From NCBI GenBank assembly GCA_050184585.1, contig JBFXAF010000006.1, positions 186,001 to 250,000 of the forward strand: a stretch of 64,000 bases of DNA, in the 5' to 3' direction. Below are positions 57,740 to 64,000 of this stretch, piece after piece. The notes under the pieces were generated by a model that saw only the letters and a list, made by a program, of their open reading frames with translations, did no database searches and was not told the origin of the DNA. Source of the DNA: JBFXAF01 sp050184585. GTDB lineage: Bacteria > Pseudomonadota > Alphaproteobacteria > Rhizobiales > Rhizobiaceae. Position 1 is the first letter of the stretch, and the number at the start of each line of letters is the position of its first letter. Both the position numbers and the translations under genes were made by a program.

Positions 57740-59437
57740 TTGAACGCTCAGGCGAACAGTTCCGGAAGCCGGTTCTTCCGTCGTAGCGCACACCGGCGAC
57801 GACACGGTGCGCTGGTGGCCGTCGCCGCGGTCGTCTGCGCGGTCGTACTCGCCCCCGTCGCCAGTCTCTTGCTCATCGCCGTCTCGGGAACGGGCGCCGA
57901 TTGGCCGCATCTGGCCGAGAACGTGCTGCCTGGAGCCACACGCACCACGCTTGCGCTGCTTTCCATGGTGGCGGCGGCGGCCGTGACGATCGGCGTGACC
58001 AGCGCCTGGCTGGTGGTGACGTTCGAGTTTCCCGGACGCAGGACGTTCGCTTGGGCGCTCGTCCTTCCACTCGCCGTGCCGCCCTATCTGGCCGCCTACG
58101 CCATGGCGGAGTTCCTGCATTTCTCCGGTCCCGCGCAGGGCGCGCTGCGGTGGATGTTCGGCTTTGCGAGCCCGCGCGACTACTGGTTTCCGGACGTCCG
58201 ATCCACACCCGGCGCGGCGCTCGTTCTCGGTGCGGTGCTCTATCCCTATGTCTACCTCACAACTCGCGTGGTGTTCCTCATGCAGGGGCGCAACATCGCC
58301 GACGTGGCGCGGACGCTTGGCGCGGGACCGGCGCGCGTGCTCTTCACCGTCTTGCTGCCGGTGGCGCGTCCGGCCATTGTGGCGGGGACCGTACTGGTGC
58401 TGATGGAGACGGTCAACGACATCGGCGCCAGCGAATATCTCGGGGTGAGGACGCTGACCTTCTCGGTCTTCACCACCTGGCTGAACCGCGGCAGCCTCGA
58501 GGGCGCGGCCCAGATCGCCATGTTGATGCTGGTCCTCATCGTCGCGCTGGTCGCGGCGGAAGAGTGGGCCCGGCGGCGGCAGCGCTTCCATGCCGCCCGC
58601 GCCACCCAGATCAAGGCGCAGCCACCGCGCGTGGCGCTGGCGGGGTGGCGCGCCGGGCTGGCGACGGTCGCGGTCGCGGCGCCCGTCATCGTCGGCTTCG
58701 GCGTGCCTATCTACGTCTTCATCCGCTATTCCCTGAGACGGCTGGAGATGTTCGCCTCGGCGGAACTCGCCGAGGCACTGGTCAACTCGATCGTCACCGC
58801 GACGGCGACGGCGCTGTTGACCGTCGGCATCGGGCTGTTGTTGATCCACGCTGCCCGCCTGTCGCGCAACGGCGCGGCTTTCGTGATGGCGAGAGCTGCG
58901 GCTTTCGGCTATGCGCTGCCGGGCACGATCCTCGGCCTGGGGCTCCTCTTCTTCCTCGCGCGCGTCGATAATCTGGTCGACGGCCTTGCCCGCTCGGCCT
59001 TCGGGCTGTCGACGGGCCTGATCCTCACGGGATCGCTAGCCGCGGTGGTGCTCGCCTGCTCGATCCGTTTCCTCGCGCTGGCCCAGGGCGCGATCCGCTC
59101 GGGGCTGGAGAAACTGCCGCCGCATCTCGACGAGGCCGCGCGCAGCCTTGGCCACGGACCGACGGAGAGCGCGGTGCGCGTCGTGCTGCCGCTGCTCAAG
59201 CCCGCGATCCTGACGGCTGGCGTGCTGGTCTTCGTCGACACGGTGAAGGAGCTTTCGGCGACGATCCTGCTCAGGCCGTTCGGCTTCAACACCCTGGCGA
59301 CGAGCGTCTACGAGGACGCGTCACGGGCGGTGCTCGAGGATACGGGACCGGCGGCGCTGCTCATCATCCTGACCGCGGTGGTGCCGGTGCTGCTACTGTC
59401 GCGCGCGCTGGCACGGGACGAACCGGCTACGCTGTAG
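57740..59437 (+). CDS. fbpB: ferric iron ABC permease, FbpB/SfuB type
   Basis: Inner-membrane permease with two fused units (565 aa if TTG at 57740 is the start). Unit one has VARTLGAGPARVLFTVLLPV as EAA loop, unit two EAARSLGHGPTESAVRVVLP; about 12 helices in all. The start is uncertain: there is no clear ribosome site, and earlier starts would run through the terminator. It should carry Fe(III) with FbpA. The ATPase FbpC expected downstream is absent; the next gene is soxG on the other strand. Either the ATPase is elsewhere or the system borrows one. Confidence 0.82.
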   Translation: MNAQANSSGSRFFRRSAHRRRHGALVAVAAVVCAVVLAPVASLLLIAVSGTGADWPHLAENVLPGATRTTLALLSMVAAAAVTIGVTSAWLVVTFEFPGRRTFAWALVLPLAVPPYLAAYAMAEFLHFSGPAQGALRWMFGFASPRDYWFPDVRSTPGAALVLGAVLYPYVYLTTRVVFLMQGRNIADVARTLGAGPARVLFTVLLPVARPAIVAGTVLVLMETVNDIGASEYLGVRTLTFSVFTTWLNRGSLEGAAQIAMLMLVLIVALVAAEEWARRRQRFHAARATQIKAQPPRVALAGWRAGLATVAVAAPVIVGFGVPIYVFIRYSLRRLEMFASAELAEALVNSIVTATATALLTVGIGLLLIHAARLSRNGAAFVMARAAAFGYALPGTILGLGLLFFLARVDNLVDGLARSAFGLSTGLILTGSLAAVVLACSIRFLALAQGAIRSGLEKLPPHLDEAARSLGHGPTESAVRVVLPLLKPAILTAGVLVFVDTVKELSATILLRPFGFNTLATSVYEDASRAVLEDTGPAALLIILTAVVPVLLLSRALARDEPATL

Positions 59438-59440
59438 ATC

Positions 59441-59968
59441 TCAACCGTCCGCGCCATCCAGCCAGTCGCGCAGATAGGTTTCGTACGGCGCGTCGACATG
59501 CAGGCGAGCGACCGTCTCCGCCGTCCGGTAGAGGAAGGCGTGAACGCCGGCGAAGAGCAGCGCCGCGGACTGGCTGCCGGCATCGAGGTCGACGCCGGCG
59601 CCTTGCGATACGAGCTGGCGCACCCCGTCGCCGGCAAGTTCGATGACGGCATAGAGTGCATCGGCTGGCGTCGCGGCGAAGCCGTCGCGCCAGCCAGACA
59701 CGATATCCATCGGCATCGAAGAGACGAGCACCGCGCGATCGCGGCCAGTGCGCACGACAGAGCCGGAAGCAGGGACCACCGACCACAGCCCGGCTTCCGG
59801 CGAACCGGGCGCCAGCGCCGCCACGGCGGAACCGATGTCGCCACTGACCAGTGTCTGGCCAAGGCCGCGGACAGGGCGCGCAGTCCATTGCGGGCGGACC
59901 ACGGACCAGTCAGCCGACGCCGGCGACCAGAGCGTGCGGGCATGGTTCGTCGGAGCGGTCTCATGCAT
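59441..59968 (-). CDS. soxG: sarcosine oxidase gamma subunit
   Basis: 175-aa SoxG-type subunit of heterotetrameric sarcosine oxidase. The gamma-subunit pattern is visible in LVSGDIGSAVAALAPGSPEA, VSGWRDGFAATPADALYAVIELAG and the closing RTAETVARLHVDAPYETYLRDWL, which ends near the folate-like domain of the alpha subunit. The ATG overlaps the soxA stop region by eight bases. It is the last gene of the soxBDAG operon. Gamma assists assembly and has no active site. Confidence 0.85.
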   Translation of the reverse strand: MHETAPTNHARTLWSPASADWSVVRPQWTARPVRGLGQTLVSGDIGSAVAALAPGSPEAGLWSVVPASGSVVRTGRDRAVLVSSMPMDIVSGWRDGFAATPADALYAVIELAGDGVRQLVSQGAGVDLDAGSQSAALLFAGVHAFLYRTAETVARLHVDAPYETYLRDWLDGADG

Positions 59969-62798
59969 GGAGGCGCGTCCCCTCCGGATCGAGTGCGCAT
60001 GGCGGCGCAATGGTTGCCGTCATCGTGCGTCCGAGATGATAGATGCCGACCGACTCGCCGGAGCGTTCCATGCCACGCTCGACCAGGCCGAGAGCGATCG
60101 GGCGGCCGAGCGTCGGCGAGAAATGGCTCGACGTGACGAATCCGATCGAGCGAAGGGCGGAACCGTTTGACTCCACGGCATGCGCGCCGGTCGGCAGCGG
60201 GTCCGGCCCATCGATCCTGAACCCGACGAAGTGGCGGCGGTCCGTTCGCATGGCGTTTTCGGTGAACAGCGAGCGACGGCCGACATACTCGTTCACGCGC
60301 TTGTCGCGCGGTCCGGTTATGCCGAGGTCGTGCGGCATGGTGTTGCCGTCCGTGTCCTTGCCGGCGATCAGGAACCCTTTCTCGGCGCGAAGCAGGAGCA
60401 GCGCCTCCGAGCCCATCGGGAAGGCATCGAGGGGCCGGCCGGCCTCCACCATCGCGGCAAACAGGGCTGACCCATTCGCGGCCGGTACGGTGATCTCGTA
60501 GGAGCGGTCGCCGGTGAAGGAGACGCGGGCGACCCTGACCGGTCCACCGGCGAAGGCGCCGGGGGCGAAAGCCATGTGCGGCAGGGCCGCATCGTCCAGA
60601 TCGATGCCGAGCGACAGAGCCTCGACCAGCTTTCTCGACAGCGGCCCGGTGGCGGTCAGCGTCACGAAGCCGACGGTTGAGTTGTGAATCGCCACTGTCG
60701 CGGGATCGAAGCGGTCCTGCCGCCACTCCTCCAGACGGGAGACGACACCGGCGACGTGACCAGACGAGCAGGAGACGACAAAGTGGTCGTCGGCGATGCG
60801 CGAGGTGACGCCATCGTCATAGACCATGCCGCTCTCGGTCAGCATGAAGCCGTAGCGGAGGCGGCCAGGCTTGAGGTTGGAAAGCGTGTTGTAGGAATTG
60901 TAGTCGGTGAGCTCGGCGGCGGCGGGACCCATCACCTCGATCTTGCCGAGCGGCGAGCCGTCGAAGATCGCCACCGTCTGACGCGCCAGTCTCGCCTCGC
61001 GCTGGGTCTCGGCGAAGGCATGGCCGGAGCCGTACCAGGCAGGCCGCAGCCAGCCGCCATATTCACGGAAGACCGCTCCCGCGGCGCGATGCTCGGGCTC
61101 GAGCGCGAGCCGCCTGACGGGATTGAACAGTTCGGCGCGGCGGCGGCCGGAGACGACGCCGAACGGGACCGGCACGAAAGGTGGACGGTAGGTCGTCGTG
61201 CCCGTGTCGGCGATGGAACGACCGGTGATCGCAGCCATCGCGGCAAGGCCGTTCATGTTGGACGTCTTGCCCTGGTCGGTCGCCATGCCCAGCGTCGTGT
61301 AGCGCTTCAGGTGCTCGACCGAGACGAAGTTCTCGCGAGCGGCGAGTTCCACGTCCTTGACGGTGACGTCGTTCTGGAAATCGACCCACTGGCGCGCCTT
61401 GGCGGCCTTGCGCGGCCAGGCGGACTCGATGCGATAACTCGCGTCGGGCGACGTTGCGCCCGGCGCGCCGTCTCCACCGCCGCCGGCCGCGTGACCGTCG
61501 GCGAGAACCCTGGACAGGGCGAACCGGCCGTTCGCCGCGCCCGCGACGACGAGGCCGTCAGGTCCAGTGTCGGGCACGAAGGCGGCGATCTCGTCGTCGA
61601 AGCGCAATCGACCCTTGTTCTGGCAGAAAAGGTGCACGGTCGGGGTGAAGCCGCCGGAGACGAGCAGGCAATCCGCCTCGATGCGCCGGCCCGAGATGGT
61701 GACGGCCTCGACGCCGCGTGCGCCATGCACGGCATCAACAGTCGTCCCCGACATCGTCTCGACGCCGGGGACGCTGACCGCCGGCGACCGGAGGTCCGCG
61801 ACCATGACATTCGCGCCGGCCCGTTGAAGTTCCAGCGCGACGGTGTGCGCCCCGTCGTTGTTCGTCGCGACGACGATCCGTTCACCGACCAGCACGCCGT
61901 GGCGCCTGAGGTAGACCAGCGCCGCCTCGGCCGACATGATTCCTGGCCGGTCGTTGTCGGGGAAGACCAGGGGCCGCTCGATGGCGCCCGCCGCGACGAC
62001 GATGCGTTTCGCCCGGACCTGCCAGAGCGCATCGGGTGCGCCCGCCCGGCGCTGCCAGACGAGCACGACGTTGTGGTCGTAGACGCCGAACGCCGTGGCG
62101 TCTGCAAGCACGGTGTGGCCCGAGGCGCGGAGTGTTCCGACAGCATCCGCGGCCCAGGCGTCGCCCGCCATGCCGTCGATGATCGCGTCGCGATGGAGCA
62201 GAGAGGCGCCGGGCGCCGGCTGGTCGTCGACCAGCATGACCGACTGGTCCGACGCCGCTCCCGCCTTCGCCGCGGCGAGCCCGGCCGGACCGGCGCCGAC
62301 GACCAGCAGGTCGATCTGGGCATTGAAAGTAGGATTGTCCGCTGGGATCACGGCTTGAGGATCGACACGGCCAAGGCCCGCCATCGCGCGGATCCGCGGC
62401 TCGAAGCTGTGCCAGTTCGGCCACATGAACGTCTTGTAGTAGAAGCCGGCGGGCAGGAACCGTTGCAGGCGGTCGACGAAGGCGACGCGGTCGCGCTCGG
62501 CGGTGGGCGCGGCGTTGACTGACCGAACCACCATGCCGTCCGCGAGCATTTCCGTGGTGGCGCGCACATTGGGCGTCGTACGCCCGGCGAGCGTCACGTC
62601 GACGAGCGCGTTCGGCTCCTCGCTTCCGGCGCCCCAGACGCCGCGCGGGCGGTGGTATTTGAAGCTGCGGCCGACGATGCGAACGCCTGCGGCGATCAGC
62701 GCCGAGGCGACCGTGTCGCCCGCCCTGCCCTCGAGCGGCCTGCCGTCGAATGTGAAGCGCAGCGGGGAGCCGCCGGTCTGGATGCGCCGGGCGGTCAT
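59961..62798 (-). CDS. soxA: sarcosine oxidase alpha subunit
   Basis: 945-aa alpha subunit. The N-terminal domain (about 10-90, FTFDGRPLEGRAGDTVASAL) resembles a 2Fe-2S-like fold; VVGAGPAGLAAAKAG at 166-180 binds the nicotinamide coenzyme; the C-terminal third is a GcvT-type folate-binding domain that accepts the sarcosine methyl group as 5,10-methylene-tetrahydrofolate. The ATG at 62798 overlaps the soxD stop by four bases, and the end overlaps soxG by eight. With SoxB the complex gives glycine and H2O2. Confidence 0.9.
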   Translation of the reverse strand: MTARRIQTGGSPLRFTFDGRPLEGRAGDTVASALIAAGVRIVGRSFKYHRPRGVWGAGSEEPNALVDVTLAGRTTPNVRATTEMLADGMVVRSVNAAPTAERDRVAFVDRLQRFLPAGFYYKTFMWPNWHSFEPRIRAMAGLGRVDPQAVIPADNPTFNAQIDLLVVGAGPAGLAAAKAGAASDQSVMLVDDQPAPGASLLHRDAIIDGMAGDAWAADAVGTLRASGHTVLADATAFGVYDHNVVLVWQRRAGAPDALWQVRAKRIVVAAGAIERPLVFPDNDRPGIMSAEAALVYLRRHGVLVGERIVVATNNDGAHTVALELQRAGANVMVADLRSPAVSVPGVETMSGTTVDAVHGARGVEAVTISGRRIEADCLLVSGGFTPTVHLFCQNKGRLRFDDEIAAFVPDTGPDGLVVAGAANGRFALSRVLADGHAAGGGGDGAPGATSPDASYRIESAWPRKAAKARQWVDFQNDVTVKDVELAARENFVSVEHLKRYTTLGMATDQGKTSNMNGLAAMAAITGRSIADTGTTTYRPPFVPVPFGVVSGRRRAELFNPVRRLALEPEHRAAGAVFREYGGWLRPAWYGSGHAFAETQREARLARQTVAIFDGSPLGKIEVMGPAAAELTDYNSYNTLSNLKPGRLRYGFMLTESGMVYDDGVTSRIADDHFVVSCSSGHVAGVVSRLEEWRQDRFDPATVAIHNSTVGFVTLTATGPLSRKLVEALSLGIDLDDAALPHMAFAPGAFAGGPVRVARVSFTGDRSYEITVPAANGSALFAAMVEAGRPLDAFPMGSEALLLLRAEKGFLIAGKDTDGNTMPHDLGITGPRDKRVNEYVGRRSLFTENAMRTDRRHFVGFRIDGPDPLPTGAHAVESNGSALRSIGFVTSSHFSPTLGRPIALGLVERGMERSGESVGIYHLGRTMTATIAPPCALDPEGTRLHA

Positions 62799-63061
62799 GA
62801 GCCGTCCTTGCGCAGGCTCCGGGACCCCGCCACCACATGCGTGGCCGTGTCGCGCTCCATGAGGAAATATTCGCCACAGGTCAGGTGCACCCAGATCTCG
62901 CGAGCCGGACCCTTGGGGTTCTTCTTGCCGTAAAGGTAGGCGGACCAGCGCCCCGGATCGACGTCCGGCGCAGGCTCGGGGCGCGTCTTGCCGGCCTCGG
63001 CCCCGAACTGGAATTCGGTCTCGTCGCGCGGTCCGCAGAAGGGGCAAGGAAAGAGCTGCAT
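62795..63061 (-). CDS. soxD: sarcosine oxidase delta subunit
   Basis: 88-aa delta subunit with the zinc-binding Cys/His set: PCPFCGPRDETEF at the N-terminus (Cys6, Cys9) and WVHLTCGEYFLMERDT near 57-72. Its start overlaps the soxB stop by one base (TGATG), and its stop overlaps the soxA ATG by four bases. It links alpha and beta subunits. Confidence 0.88.
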   Translation of the reverse strand: MQLFPCPFCGPRDETEFQFGAEAGKTRPEPAPDVDPGRWSAYLYGKKNPKGPAREIWVHLTCGEYFLMERDTATHVVAGSRSLRKDGS

Positions 63062-64000
63062 CAGTGGGCGATTCCCGACCCGGCGGCCTCGTCGACCAGC
63101 CGGCCGGTGACGAAGCGGTCGAGGTCGAATGGGCGGCTCACCGGATGGTGGGCGCCGGTCGCCATGAGATGCGCCAGCAACACGCCGCCGGCGGGAATGG
63201 ACTTGAAGCCGCCCGTGCCCCAGCCGCAGTTCAGATAGAGGCCGGGCAGCGGCGAGGGACCGATGATCGGCGACGAATCCGGCACCACGTCGACATTGCC
63301 TGCCCATTGCCGCAAGAGTTTCAACTGGGCGAAGGCCGGGAACATCTCCAGCATGCCGGACAGCACGACCCGCTGCATCGGCGGGTTGCCGCGCTGGGCG
63401 TAGGACGGCACGCGGTCGAGCCCTCCGCCGATCACCAGTTCGCCCTTGTCGGACTGAAACATGTAGGTGCCGGTGCCCATATAGAGCACCACCGTGTCGA
63501 GACATGGCTTCACTGGCTCCGACACCATCGCCTGCAACGAATAGGACTGGATCGGCAGGTCGAAGCCGGCCTTCGCGGCGAGCGTGCCCGAATTGCCGGC
63601 GACGGCGATGCCGACGGCGCCGGCGCGGATCGAGCCCAGATCGGTCTCGACCCCGGCGCAACGGCCGTTCTCGACTATGAAGCCCTTGACCTCGCAATTC
63701 TGGATGATGTCGACGCCCAGCGCATCGGCTGCGCGTGCGTATCCCCAGGCAACCGCGTCATGGCGAGCGACGCCTGCCCGACCCTGCCAGACGCCGCCGA
63801 AGACGGGATAGCGCGCCTTCGGCCCGCGATTGGCCAGCGGCAGGCGCTGAAAAACCTGCGCGGGCGTGAGCAGTTCGGCATCGGTGCCGTTGATCTGCAT
63901 CGCGTTGACGATACGGGCGGCGATCTCCATCTCGGCGTCGGAATGCGCGACGGTGACGACGCCGCGCTGCGAGAACATGACGTTGTAGTTGAGTTCGCGC
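63061..64000 (-). CDS. soxB: sarcosine oxidase beta subunit, 5' part missing
   Basis: C-terminal 313 or so residues; the start lies beyond the right edge. The chain reads RELNYNVMFSQRGVVTVAHSDAE, then PQAQ-type NGTDAELLTPAQVFQRLP, FGGVWQGRAGVARHDAVAWG, NCEVKGFIVENGRCAGVETDLG and GWGTGGFKSIPAGG, as in SoxB. The beta subunit carries the covalent FMN and noncovalent FAD and oxidises sarcosine; the Rossmann motif should be outside the window. It is the first gene of soxBDAG. The regulator is not visible. Confidence 0.9.
   Translation of the reverse strand, partial: RELNYNVMFSQRGVVTVAHSDAEMEIAARIVNAMQINGTDAELLTPAQVFQRLPLANRGPKARYPVFGGVWQGRAGVARHDAVAWGYARAADALGVDIIQNCEVKGFIVENGRCAGVETDLGSIRAGAVGIAVAGNSGTLAAKAGFDLPIQSYSLQAMVSEPVKPCLDTVVLYMGTGTYMFQSDKGELVIGGGLDRVPSYAQRGNPPMQRVVLSGMLEMFPAFAQLKLLRQWAGNVDVVPDSSPIIGPSPLPGLYLNCGWGTGGFKSIPAGGVLLAHLMATGAHHPVSRPFDLDRFVTGRLVDEAAGSGIAH

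Noticed and set aside
60684..62522. 612-codon open frame on the plus strand
   Set aside because: Antisense shadow of soxA.

Overview
The window reads as a chromosomal stretch of an alphaproteobacterium of the order Rhizobiales (Hyphomicrobiales), most like the Mesorhizobium/Aminobacter/Nitratireductor group. The signs are high GC, a MucR/Ros regulator that has lost its zinc ligands, a BigR sulfide regulon, an Irr-type iron box, a tRNA-His without the extra G-1, a PdhS/PleC/DivJ-like kinase, a phasin, and the palindromic intergenic repeats typical of this order. There is no rRNA, CRISPR array, prophage or intact insertion sequence. No stretch longer than 300 bases lacks a gene. The genus is an inference; nothing here fixes the species.

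Layout. 1-5964: a minus-strand putrescine-type operon (LysR regulator, ydcSTUV-like ABC importer, gamma-aminobutyraldehyde dehydrogenase cut by the left edge). 6042-8428: a leaderless Rrf2 regulator with a thioredoxin-reductase-like flavoprotein, and two Rnk/GreA-C-type proteins. 8667-18169: a DeoR regulator divergent from a glycine betaine operon (proX, DUF559, proV, fused double proW, a choline-kinase-like phosphotransferase, a dimethylglycine-dehydrogenase-like flavoprotein, a small secreted protein). 18141-22682: bigR divergent from a sulfide/persulfide detoxification operon (DUF2892, two YeeE/YedE halves, persulfide dioxygenase, DUF442 sulfurtransferase, SulP). 22708-27379: methyltransferase, VOC protein, second choline-kinase-like gene, CAP lipoprotein, YddA/BacA-like ABC exporter.

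27505-41489: DMT exporter, a CodA-like deaminase, a methyltransferase, a BMP-type nucleoside ABC importer, a gamma-glutamyltransferase with a GABA aminotransferase, and a LysR regulator divergent from a 2-oxoglutarate/Fe(II) oxygenase, a second DMT exporter and a 67-residue protein. 41520-46843: XRE and MucR regulators, then a minus-strand catabolic set (ALDH7-type dehydrogenase, MBL protein, FAD monooxygenase, DUF2783). 47007-52587: a membrane protein with a TIR-like tail, xseA, a P1 peptidase, two DUF982 genes, tRNA-His, a phasin. 52826-64000: a 1201-residue PAS histidine kinase, an Irr-boxed fbpAB iron importer lacking its ATPase, and sarcosine oxidase soxBDAG cut by the right edge.

Together the genes describe a scavenger of small nitrogen compounds. 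Betaine import plus dimethylglycine and sarcosine demethylation would give glycine and one-carbon units. Putrescine import plus PatD and GabT would give succinate semialdehyde. BMP import plus a deaminase would handle nucleobases. The most unusual items are the DUF559 gene bracketed by 49/50-identical inverted repeats inside the betaine operon, the oxygenase/exporter/small-protein cluster, the membrane TIR-like protein, and the leaderless regulator genes with operators on their promoters.
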